A DNA stretch of 5,263 bases from Thermoleophilia bacterium (GTDB lineage Bacteria > Actinomycetota > Thermoleophilia > Miltoncostaeales > Miltoncostaeaceae), in the NCBI GenBank assembly GCA_017882555.1, contig JADGPH010000248.1, forward strand, positions 1 through 5,263, read 5' to 3'. Position 1 is the stretch's first letter. Each line of letters opens with the position of its first letter. The position numbers were made by a program, and so were the translations under genes. This document shows, in pieces, positions 1 to 5,096 of this stretch. The notes under the pieces are model-generated. The model saw nothing but the letters and a program-made list of their open reading frames with translations. It was not told the DNA's origin and ran no database searches.

Positions 1-148
1 GCGCTACGTGATGCCCCACTTCAATGGGGCGCTTGACGGGCTTACGGCCTCAAACGCGATCGTCCGTGCCGGTGCCGACCGACTCCACCAATTGCGCACC
101 GACGCCACCGCCAAAGCCACGGCCGCACCACGACCACCACGCCCCTAG
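1..148 (+). CDS. C-terminal end of a probable LLM-class flavin-dependent oxidoreductase (partial)
   Basis: An open frame runs from base 2 into a TAG at 146-148 with no start in view upstream, so this is the 3' end of a gene that enters from the left. The visible 48 residues begin RYVMPHFNG and continue with an A/R/T-rich tail ending in APRPPRP. A VMPxF(Q/N)G motif followed by a helix containing xSN is, from memory, how many luciferase-like (LLM) FMN- or F420-dependent monooxygenases end, after their TIM barrel. Codon third positions are G/C-rich and fit the neighbours. The catalytic part lies outside the window, so substrate and cofactor cannot be judged. It converges on the mechanosensitive channel gene. 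A different protein family with a chance MPHF match is possible. Confidence 0.5.
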   Translation, partial: RYVMPHFNGALDGLTASNAIVRAGADRLHQLRTDATAKATAAPRPPRP

Positions 149-245
149 GCGCCCGCGGCTCCGCCAGGTCGGCGCGTGCGCCGGATCAAATATGGACGAA
201 CCGCGAACTCGCTGCGCAAGTCACGGCGGCTACCCGCCATCCGCG
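149..245. other. Convergent intergenic region with weak hairpins
   Basis: This 97-bp gap lies between two converging genes. It holds a GC-rich inverted repeat at 170-183 (CGGCG, loop CGTG, CGCCG) and a second one at 225-238 (GGCGG, loop CTAC, CCGCC), the latter just past the stop codon of the minus-strand channel gene. Neither is followed by a T-run on either strand, so they are at best weak or U-less bidirectional terminators. I see no gene here. Confidence 0.35.
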
Positions 246-1055
246 CTATGGGCGTGGGTCCGGCGTCCCCGCGGGCATCAAGGAGATCCCCTCCCGGTCC
301 AACGCGAGCTTGATGCGGCGCCGCAGCTCACGCGCCACCACCCACTGCCTGCCGGGGCGAGTCTCGACCGTCAGCTTGATGTCCATCCGGTCCGCACCGA
401 ACGCGTCGACTCCCAACACCTCTACGTCACTACGGATATCCGGACCGAAGGCCGGGTCGCTCCGCAGATCGGCACCGGCCGATGTCGCCAGGGCGATTGC
501 GCGATCGACGTCGACGTCGTAGGGCAACGGCAACACCAGCACACTGCGTGAAAAGATCCTTGTCTGATTACTCGAGATCCGGATCTCCCCGTTGGAGACG
601 ACGTGGCGCGTCCCATCGACACCACGTAGGACCGTCGACCGAAGACCAATGGCCTCCACGGTGCCCGAGACCGTCGCGATCATCACCGTGTCGCCCACGT
701 CGTATTGGTTCTCCAACAGAATAAAGAAGCCAGAGACGAGATCCCTCACCAGGGTCTGCGCCCCAAAGGCGATTGCGATCCCCCCGATCCCGGCGGTGGC
801 GATCAGCGGCGCCACCGGAACGCTGACTTCCTGTAACACCGTCACTACTGCGGTAATCCACACCACGACGAGGACCCCGGCGCGCAGAATCCCCCCGAGA
901 GTATGGGCACGCTTCTGACCCGTCGTGCCGGATTCCGGCGAGGCGGACAGACGCCGCTCGAGGCGTCCCACCGCCCTCCGGAAGATCATGGTCATGATGA
1001 CCGCAACCGCAGCGATCCCCGCGATTGCCACGAGATGGTCCAGCCAACGATGCAT
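246..1055 (-). CDS. MscS-family small-conductance mechanosensitive ion channel
   Basis: This 269-aa protein is probably a stretch-activated channel of the inner membrane that releases ions and small solutes during hypo-osmotic shock. Predicted membrane segments lie at about residues 6-26, 54-77 and 80-103. The third is the Ala/Gly-rich pore helix expected of MscS (IATAGIGGIAIAFGAQ), continuing into the amphipathic TM3b at about 104-116 (DLVSGFFILLENQYDVGD). The beta domain follows (SGTVEAIGLRSTVLRGVDG, then HVVSNGEI at 151-158), and then the alpha/beta vestibule domain to about 265. The length is typical of the minimal three-helix MscS type and there is no extra N-terminal or cyclic-nucleotide domain. 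The ATG at 1055 lies 9 bp after the stop of the DUF1385 gene, and the GGGGTAGG that could serve as its ribosome site overlaps that stop, so translation is probably coupled. It is the last gene of the minus-strand block. The family assignment is secure; ion selectivity cannot be told. Confidence 0.93.
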   Translation of the reverse strand: MHRWLDHLVAIAGIAAVAVIMTMIFRRAVGRLERRLSASPESGTTGQKRAHTLGGILRAGVLVVVWITAVVTVLQEVSVPVAPLIATAGIGGIAIAFGAQTLVRDLVSGFFILLENQYDVGDTVMIATVSGTVEAIGLRSTVLRGVDGTRHVVSNGEIRISSNQTRIFSRSVLVLPLPYDVDVDRAIALATSAGADLRSDPAFGPDIRSDVEVLGVDAFGADRMDIKLTVETRPGRQWVVARELRRRIKLALDREGISLMPAGTPDPRP

Positions 1056-1064
1056 CGCGATGAC

Positions 1065-2063
1065 CTACCCCGCAGCCGAGGGGACATCGACGACCGGGAC
1101 GCCCGCAACACCCGGGAGGGCGCTATAGGTGAGATGCAGCGCGTGCTCGGGCGCCGAGAGCGCCTCCTGGAGCGCCGCCACCGCAACCTCCAGCTCACCG
1201 ATTCTCGGTGGACGCGTGGTCAGGTACTGCGCCCACATTCCCGGAGCCGAAAGAAACCGCCACGGGCCGTCGGCCAAGCGGGCCGCCTGACGCTGGAACT
1301 CGAACGCGATGGCGGTCACCAGGGGGGCCAGGACGATCCGTGTCGCGATCAACGCTACGTAGCTGAAGTTGCCCGTCGCCCACAGCACGACGCCGTACAC
1401 CCCGACTGACACCGCCGCCGAGACCACCAAGAACGACGTCCCGCACCGCGGGTGAAAGCGCGTAAAGCCTGCGGCGGCGGACGCGGTCAGTGGACCGCCG
1501 GATTCAAAGGCGGCGATCGCCTGATGCTCTGCCCCGTGATACGAGAGGATCCGTCGAAACGGGGGCAGGGCGCTCATGACCAGCAGCATCCCCAACAGCA
1601 GCCCCAAGCGGATCGCCGCATCGGCCACGATGAAGGCGAGCCCAGTCAGACCGACCTCCTTGGCGATCACGATTGGCGCAACGCGGAATGCCAGGATCTC
1701 CAGGGCAATGCCAACGACCACGCCAACCACCATGAGCGCCTTGGCGCCCCACCCGAGGGGTTCATCGCTCATCAGCTCGTCGGTATCGTTGCCCGCCCAC
1801 CGCAGGCGATCACTGATGAGCATCGCCTGCTTACCCGTTCTCAAAGCCGTCCGCATCGCAAAGATGCCGCGGGCCAAGGGCAGCGTCATCCAACGTCCGC
1901 TCGGGCGCTCGAGGTCGAATCCCTCGGTGGCAATCTGGCCCGTCGCTTCTTGGCGCACGGCGATACCGACCCGGTGGGAGGTCCGCATCATGACCCCACC
2001 CGGCAGGGCGTTGCCTCCCACCAGTCCGATCGCCGGTGACGGGGTTTCAGTCGGTGTGCTCAT
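1065..2063 (-). CDS. DUF1385 / YqhQ-family membrane protein, predicted metal-dependent
   Basis: This 332-aa protein carries the hallmarks of DUF1385 (YqhQ): an N-terminal GGNALPGGVMMR (16-27), YHGAEHQAIAAFESG (175-189), HPRCGTSFL (204-212), and a C-terminal PGMWAQYLTTRPP followed by the LEVAVAAL helix (274-298). Four hydrophobic segments are visible at about 106-135, 143-166, 211-232 and 234-255. They place the HGAEH and HPRCG motifs near the membrane surface between the second and third segments. The family is uncharacterised biochemically but has been predicted to be a metal-dependent enzyme; the H176xxEH180 pattern plus H204 and C207 are plausible ligands (inference). The ATG at 2063 has a modest AGGA about 10 nt upstream, and I found no better in-frame start within the roughly 40 bases checked upstream. 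In many Gram-positive genomes the gene sits near prfA/prmC; here it is instead followed 9 bp later by an MscS channel. The family call is confident, the function unknown. Confidence 0.93.
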   Translation of the reverse strand: MSTPTETPSPAIGLVGGNALPGGVMMRTSHRVGIAVRQEATGQIATEGFDLERPSGRWMTLPLARGIFAMRTALRTGKQAMLISDRLRWAGNDTDELMSDEPLGWGAKALMVVGVVVGIALEILAFRVAPIVIAKEVGLTGLAFIVADAAIRLGLLLGMLLVMSALPPFRRILSYHGAEHQAIAAFESGGPLTASAAAGFTRFHPRCGTSFLVVSAAVSVGVYGVVLWATGNFSYVALIATRIVLAPLVTAIAFEFQRQAARLADGPWRFLSAPGMWAQYLTTRPPRIGELEVAVAALQEALSAPEHALHLTYSALPGVAGVPVVDVPSAAG

Positions 2064-2152
2064 GACCCAGAGATCCTGACAGCTGCCTCCCTCACCGCCA
2101 CATATCCGGGTGCGTTGCGCAGTCCCGGGTCCACCAACGCTTCACGCCCGGC
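2064..2152. other. Intergenic spacer inside the minus-strand gene block
   Basis: This 89-bp gap separates the small unknown gene from the DUF1385 gene. Read on the minus strand it contains no convincing promoter, terminator hairpin or extra short gene. The only signal is the AGGA near 2073-2076 that could serve the DUF1385 start. It is short enough for read-through from the upstream genes. Confidence 0.4.
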
Positions 2153-2446
2153 TCACGGCGATTGCCGTAACGCGATGAAAAGTTCGACCAGCCGTGCGTC
2201 ACCCATGCCCGCCGCCTTGAGAGCTTCTTTGGCCAAGCGACTGCTGTCGCGGGCCGCAGCGCCCATGCCGCGGGCAACCTCGACCTGGAAGTCCCCGCTG
2301 ACCGTGTGGGTCGCATGGTCATGATCGGCCCCGTACGCACGCGAGATCCCCGGCATCCCTTCCAGCGCGGCGCGCAGCCGTGCAACCGCTTCCTCGGCGA
2401 GAGCATCGGCCAGCCGAGCGCGAAACCTGACCTCATAGAAGTTCAT
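2153..2446 (-). CDS. Small hypothetical protein, predicted alpha/beta fold
   Basis: I do not recognise this soluble protein of about 97 aa. From MNFYEVRF the pattern reads as strand (FYEVRFRA), long amphipathic helix (LADALAEEAVARLRAALEGM), a strand pair (ISRAYGADHDHATHTVSGDF then QVEVAR), helix (AAARDSSRLAKEALKAAG) and a final strand (ARLVELFIALR). This is a beta-alpha-beta-beta-alpha-beta order, as in small ferredoxin-like or ACT-like folds (inference from pattern only). The DHDHATH stretch is His/Asp-rich and could bind metal. Two starts are possible: ATG 2455 (adding MSR) or ATG 2446. The latter has GACAGG 10 nt upstream and is preferred slightly. The gene upstream ends only 14 bp before the first of these ATGs, so the two are probably co-transcribed and perhaps coupled. 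It has no signal peptide or membrane segment. The reading frame is well supported by codon use and context; the function is unknown. Confidence 0.72.
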   Translation of the reverse strand: MNFYEVRFRARLADALAEEAVARLRAALEGMPGISRAYGADHDHATHTVSGDFQVEVARGMGAAARDSSRLAKEALKAAGMGDARLVELFIALRQSP

Positions 2447-2469
2447 TCGCGACATGCCTGTCTTGTACC

Positions 2470-2985
2470 TTACGGCAGATCGGGACAGATTGACCACGGA
2501 TCCGGGGCATCCCACCCCCGCGAGATGGCCTCCAGTGTCTCCGCGGCCGCCAGCCGATCGAGCACGGTGACGCGGTCGGTCACGGCAACATCGGCCTGGG
2601 TCACCCACTCCCATATCCCGTGCGCACCCCTGTCCCGCACAAGGCCAAGGCGCACGCGATCCCGATCGACCTGTCCCATCGCGAACGAGCACTCGGGGAT
2701 GTGCGCGTGCCGGTCCACTACGAGCACCAGTACCCCGTCGGCATCGACGACGTACGGCCCGGCGCCGTCGCTGAGCACCACACCGAGCTCAACCCCAAGG
2801 AGCGCGGCACCCGGTGAGTCCGAACCGGTCGCGGCAAGCCCGCGGCAGGCCGCATCTGCCTCGACCCGGGTCACACCCGGCCAGCGGGTGTGGCCGTCGG
2901 CGCACAGAATCCCCCAGCGCCTCGTGGCATCAGAGGCCCCTAACAGTGCGCTTAGGACCGGAACAACCTCCACGTCGAGAACCAT
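2470..2985 (-). CDS. Hypothetical protein, first gene of the minus-strand block
   Basis: I do not recognise this 171-aa protein. It is rich in Val, Asp, Gly and Ala, with alternating hydrophobic strands (VLDVEVVPVL; ALLGVELGVVLSDGAGPYVV; GVLVLVVDR) and a C-terminal mixed helix (DRLAAAETLEAISRGW) ending in PDPWSICPDLP. Four cysteines (C28, C47, C99, C167) are scattered and do not form a CxxC motif. It has no signal peptide or membrane helix, so it is probably cytoplasmic. The codons have strongly G/C third positions, whereas the opposing plus-strand frame gives a Ser/Thr/Arg-rich low-complexity product, which favours this strand. The ATG at 2985 has only a short AAGG very close upstream. Its stop TAA (2470-2472) lies 14 bp before the first possible ATG of the next gene. 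It begins 64 bp from the divergent alcohol dehydrogenase and probably uses the shared promoter region. Confidence 0.75.
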   Translation of the reverse strand: MVLDVEVVPVLSALLGASDATRRWGILCADGHTRWPGVTRVEADAACRGLAATGSDSPGAALLGVELGVVLSDGAGPYVVDADGVLVLVVDRHAHIPECSFAMGQVDRDRVRLGLVRDRGAHGIWEWVTQADVAVTDRVTVLDRLAAAETLEAISRGWDAPDPWSICPDLP

Positions 2986-3049
2986 CGCCTTGTCGTGATC
3001 GCGGTGCCGGGCCCGCGAGGGTCGTGGCTACTCACGCTAGCGTGTAGTT
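2986..3049. promoter_or_regulatory. Divergent promoter region with palindromic, symmetric -10 element
   Basis: This 64-bp gap between divergent genes holds the perfect 12-bp palindrome CACGCTAGCGTG at 3033-3044. On the plus strand TAGCGT (3038-3043) is a TANNNT -10 box whose expected start site, about 7 bases on, falls on the GTG at 3050. On the minus strand the mirror TAGCGT (3039-3034) would start transcription near 3027, giving a leader of about 42 nt before the ATG at 2985. No clear TTGACA-type -35 is visible on the plus strand. The palindrome could equally be an operator for a dimeric regulator. Promoter activity is inferred from spacing. Confidence 0.5.
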
Positions 3050-4057
3050 GTGCGTGCCATGCGACTGCACCGTCCCGGACCCCTGTCGTCTCGCCCATTG
3101 CGCGCAGAACAGGTGCCGGTGCCGGTCCCCGGTCCCGGCCAACTGCTGATCCGCGTCGGGGCCTGCGCGGTGTGTCGCACCGACCTTCAAATCGCCACCG
3201 GTGAGCTCGTCGCCCGTCGACTTCCGATCGTCCTGGGCCATCAAGCGGTCGGGCGCATCACGGCGCTCGGTCACGGCACGACCGGATGGGAGATCGGCGA
3301 TCGCGTCGGTGCGTACTGGCTGGCCCATACCTGTGGGGTCTGCCGGTTTTGTCAATCAGGCCGGGAGAATCTCTGTGCGGAGGCGATGTTCACCGGTTGG
3401 GATCGTGACGGTGGATTCGCAGAGATGATGGTCGTGGATGCGACCGTCGCCGCGCCGGTTCCCGAGTCGATGACCGATATCCAAGCCGCGCCGCTGTTGT
3501 GTGGGGGGGTCATCGGGTACCGCGCCCTGCGCCGTGCGGGAGTGCAGCCCGGCCACCGCGTGGGGCTCTTTGGGTTTGGCGCCTCGGCGCTGTGCGCGAT
3601 CCAGGTTGCCCGCGCTTGGGGGTGCGAGATCTACGTCTGCACCCGGTCCGAATCCGAACAGCAACGGGCCCGCGACCTCGGAGCGGTCTGGGCGGGCAGC
3701 TACGACGATACGTGCCCCGTTCCCCTCGATGCTGCGGTGACCTTTGCGCCGGTCGGCTGGGTCGTGACCCGCGCACTCGCAGCACTCGACCGCGGCGCCA
3801 CCGTGAGCATCAATGCGATCCACCTCGACCAGATCCCGTCCTTCGACTATCAAGACCTCTGGTGGGAGCGATCGATCGCAAGCGTCGCCAACGTCACCCG
3901 ATCGGATGCGCGCGAGTTTCTCGCCCTCGCGACCGAGATTCCGATTCACACAAGCGTGAATGTCTTTGCGCTTGAGGATGCGAATGCGGCACTTGCGGCA
4001 CTTGACGCCGGCCGCCTCGGCGGTGCCGCCGTGCTCGTCATGGATACCGCCACCTGA
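3050..4057 (+). CDS. Zinc-dependent alcohol dehydrogenase family protein (medium-chain, NAD(P)-dependent)
   Basis: This 335-aa medium-chain dehydrogenase should interconvert an alcohol and an aldehyde or ketone with NAD(P)(H). Catalytic zinc ligands are visible as C42 (VCRTD), H64 (LGHQAVG) and C151 (LLCGG). The structural zinc lobe is the CxxCxxC of HTCGVCRFC (C95, C98, C101) plus C109. The Rossmann half begins LFGFGASA (173-180), and strand 2 ends CTRSES with no acidic residue, which leans towards NADP (inference). The blocks FAPVG, SINAIHLDQIPSFDY and SVANVTRSDAREFLALA resemble the actinobacterial 'zinc-binding alcohol dehydrogenase family' (TIGR02822-like, recalled). The usual Glu after the zinc His is Gln65 here. 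GTG 3050 (MRAMRL) is chosen because its spacing from TAGCGT fits a leaderless transcript and no Shine-Dalgarno is present; ATG 3059 is the alternative. The natural substrate is unknown. Confidence 0.93.
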   Translation: MRAMRLHRPGPLSSRPLRAEQVPVPVPGPGQLLIRVGACAVCRTDLQIATGELVARRLPIVLGHQAVGRITALGHGTTGWEIGDRVGAYWLAHTCGVCRFCQSGRENLCAEAMFTGWDRDGGFAEMMVVDATVAAPVPESMTDIQAAPLLCGGVIGYRALRRAGVQPGHRVGLFGFGASALCAIQVARAWGCEIYVCTRSESEQQRARDLGAVWAGSYDDTCPVPLDAAVTFAPVGWVVTRALAALDRGATVSINAIHLDQIPSFDYQDLWWERSIASVANVTRSDAREFLALATEIPIHTSVNVFALEDANAALAALDAGRLGGAAVLVMDTAT

Positions 4058-4156
4058 CCCGCCACAGATCAGATTGCTCCCCGTGGTCCGAAACGGGAGA
4101 ACAGCGGTACACTCCCTCCACGGCGTACTGATGCGCGAGTCACGCAGGAGGGTGCA
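4058..4156 (+). promoter_or_regulatory. Intergenic region with hairpin and putative promoter for the coiled-coil gene
   Basis: The 99-bp gap contains an inverted repeat at 4077-4099, with CTCCCCGT pairing to ACGGGAG across an 8-nt loop and one bulged C. It has no T-run after it, so it is a poor intrinsic terminator for the dehydrogenase. A -10-like TACACT lies at 4108-4113 without a clear -35, which would give a leader of about 37 nt. The Shine-Dalgarno AGGAGG at 4146-4151, 5 nt before the ATG at 4157, is strong and fixes the next start. Confidence 0.35.
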
Positions 4157-4585
4157 ATGTCGGTCGTGGACAGCCTGGCACGACAAGCGAGCCGCTTCGC
4201 CAACGACGTCCAAGTCTCGCTCAAGCGCGCGCGTGTGGAGGGTGAGCGCCGGTTGTTGCAGCGCCAACACCGCGCCGCGCTCGAAGAGTTGGGGATGCGG
4301 GCCTACGAGCTCGTTCGCGCTGGCGACTTGCCCGAAGGTCCGCTCGCCTCAGAGATCGCCTCAGTCGAGCGCAAGCTCATCGAGCTGGACACCAAAGAGC
4401 GCGAGATCGCGGAAATGCAGGCAGAAGATGCCGCACAGGGGACCCCACCACCACAGACGGACGCGGTCGACACCGCATTTCCGATGATGGGTACGACCCC
4501 GCCGGAGGGTTCGGGCACCCAACCGCCAACGAGCGCCGGTCCCGGCTGGGAGGCCGCTGACCGATTTTTTCGCAGCGACCGGTAA
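4157..4585 (+). CDS. Hypothetical coiled-coil protein with disordered Pro-rich tail
   Basis: This 142-aa protein falls into two parts. Residues 1-93 are almost wholly helical, charged and heptad-like, with two helical stretches (about 4-55, then 62-93 containing ASEIASVERKLIELDTKERE) separated by the short linker AGDLPEG. Residues 94-142 are rich in Pro, Gly and Thr and likely disordered, closing in an aromatic, charged end (GWEAADRFFRSDR) that could be a short docking motif. It has no cysteine, signal peptide or membrane helix, so it is probably cytoplasmic and oligomeric. Small helical proteins of this shape (a phrase like LGMRAYELVRAGDL followed by a coiled coil) occur as uncharacterised genes in actinobacteria; I can name no function. 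The strong AGGAGG 5 nt before the ATG supports the start. It precedes the membrane zinc-ribbon gene by 127 bp. Confidence 0.8.
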   Translation: MSVVDSLARQASRFANDVQVSLKRARVEGERRLLQRQHRAALEELGMRAYELVRAGDLPEGPLASEIASVERKLIELDTKEREIAEMQAEDAAQGTPPPQTDAVDTAFPMMGTTPPEGSGTQPPTSAGPGWEAADRFFRSDR

Positions 4586-4712
4586 GGACAGGTGCGTTTC
4601 AGATCCGCCGGGCGAGTGAGACTGGCGTGTGGCACCGGGAAGCATGTATCCTCAAATTCCCGCACGTGCGAGGCGATTTCACCATCGCCTCGTGTCGGCA
4701 AGGAGTATCGGC
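4586..4712 (+). promoter_or_regulatory. Putative promoter and structured leader of the membrane zinc-ribbon gene
   Basis: The 127-bp gap holds a -10-like TATCCT at 4647-4652 with no strong -35. At the expected start site lies the perfect 10-bp palindrome CGCACGTGCG (4661-4670, core CACGTG). It is followed directly by a perfect hairpin with 9-bp arms CGAGGCGAT (4669-4677) and ATCGCCTCG (4684-4692) and loop TTCACC; up to three further G-U pairs could extend the stem. The Shine-Dalgarno AAGGAG (4700-4705) sits 7 nt past the stem and 7 nt before the GTG at 4713. The hairpin is therefore placed to affect translation, or the repeats could be protein-binding sites. Confidence 0.45.
4669..4692 (+). 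repeat. Perfect 9-bp inverted repeat (leader hairpin)
   Basis: The arms CGAGGCGAT (4669-4677) and ATCGCCTCG (4684-4692) are exact reverse complements with a 6-nt loop. It lies between the likely promoter and the ribosome-binding site of the next gene and has no T-run after it, so it is more likely a leader structure or operator than a terminator. Confidence 0.7.
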
Positions 4713-4994
4713 GTGAGGGCGAAGCACGACCTTGAGGGCAACCACCGCTCTGAGGCCCCGGCATGCCACCGGTGCGGCCTCCCGCTGCTCGCTGACTCCG
4801 AATATTGCCCGTTTTGTGAACGGTGGCTGACCGAAGGCGCCGTCACCCGGATCCTCGGTAATCGTCGCACGCGGTCACGGCACATCGGCGAACGTCAGCT
4901 GATCGGCATTCCTGAGCACATCGTGCTGATGGTCGGAGCGGTGCTGTTTGCCCTCATCGCGATCATCAGTGTCGTCGTAGCGATCGCCACATAG
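4713..4994 (+). CDS. Small zinc-ribbon protein with C-terminal membrane anchor
   Basis: From the GTG at 4713 this encodes 93 aa. The N-terminal half carries a four-cysteine zinc ribbon: C18xxC21 (ACHRCG) and C32xxC35 (YCPFC), ten residues apart. An Arg-rich stretch follows (NRRTRSRHIGERQ, 50-62), then one hydrophobic helix (IPEHIVLMVGAVLFAL onward, about 67-92) that ends the protein. By the positive-inside rule the zinc ribbon should face the cytoplasm with the C-terminus in the membrane, like a tail-anchored protein (inference). The GTG is preferred over upstream in-frame ATGs at 4629 and 4644 because AAGGAG lies 7 nt before it, and because the longer N-terminus would be translated from the hairpin and look non-natural (Arg/His-rich). 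The role is unknown: such small ribbons may recruit partners to the membrane. A second small zinc-ribbon gene follows 102 bp downstream. Confidence 0.78.
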   Translation: MRAKHDLEGNHRSEAPACHRCGLPLLADSEYCPFCERWLTEGAVTRILGNRRTRSRHIGERQLIGIPEHIVLMVGAVLFALIAIISVVVAIAT

Positions 4995-5096
4995 CGCCAG
5001 CCCACACCTCACGCTTCCCCGGCGGGCACGTTTGTCCCCGCGCTGCATCGGCGCGCCGAGAGCGCGGGTCGAGTCGAGATCCCAAGGAGTCCACAC
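4995..5096 (+). promoter_or_regulatory. Intergenic region with strong GC-rich hairpin
   Basis: The 102-bp gap contains perfect 8-bp arms CCCGCGCT (5037-5044) and AGCGCGGG (5061-5068). The 16-nt loop between them includes the 10-bp palindrome CGGCGCGCCG (5049-5058). There is no T-run after the stem, so if it stops transcription it does so without the usual U-tract; it could instead protect a 3' end or shape the leader of the next gene. The Shine-Dalgarno AAGGAG at 5084-5089 serves the ATG at 5097. I see no promoter, so the last gene is probably co-transcribed. Confidence 0.4.

Noticed and set aside
13..30. Perfect 6-bp inverted repeat GCCCCA / TGGGGC near the left edge
   Set aside because: It lies inside the coding end of the incoming gene (codons of VMPHFNGA) and is explained by codon choice. 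There is no T-run or regulatory position to support a terminator.
24..551. A 175-codon plus-strand frame at the left edge
   Set aside because: It overlaps the end of the incoming plus-strand gene in another frame and runs antisense to the MscS beta and vestibule domains. Its product is Arg/His/Pro-rich without any recognisable motif.
1452..2039. A 195-codon plus-strand frame opposite the DUF1385 gene
   Set aside because: It is antisense to a well-matched conserved family and gives a His/Gln/Arg-rich product, so it is a shadow frame.
2447..2692. N-terminal extension of the small unknown minus-strand gene to an ATG at 2692
   Set aside because: The added residues are antisense-frame-like (Arg/Gly/Cys-rich) and overlap the well-supported upstream 171-aa gene. 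The natural start is at ATG 2455 or 2446.
2306..2998. A 230-codon plus-strand frame opposite the two unknown minus-strand genes
   Set aside because: The product is a Ser/Thr/Arg/Pro low-complexity string, as expected from the antisense of G/C-ending codons. The minus-strand products have alternating strand/helix patterns and tight operon spacing.
3110..3140. Repetitive GGTGCC/GGTCCC tract near the start of the dehydrogenase
   Set aside because: It encodes VPVPVPGPGQ, the usual Pro/Gly/Val-rich segment before the first core strand of zinc alcohol dehydrogenases, so it is not a separate repeat element.
3356..4270. A 304-codon open frame on the minus strand opposite the alcohol dehydrogenase
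   Set aside because: It lies wholly antisense to a gene with intact zinc and Rossmann motifs and extends into the next gene. Its product is His/Arg/Gly-rich with no domain pattern. High G+C makes long antisense frames common.
4564..4570. Run of six T bases as a possible terminator tract
   Set aside because: It falls within the last codons of the coiled-coil gene (Arg-Phe-Phe) and has no GC-rich hairpin just before it.
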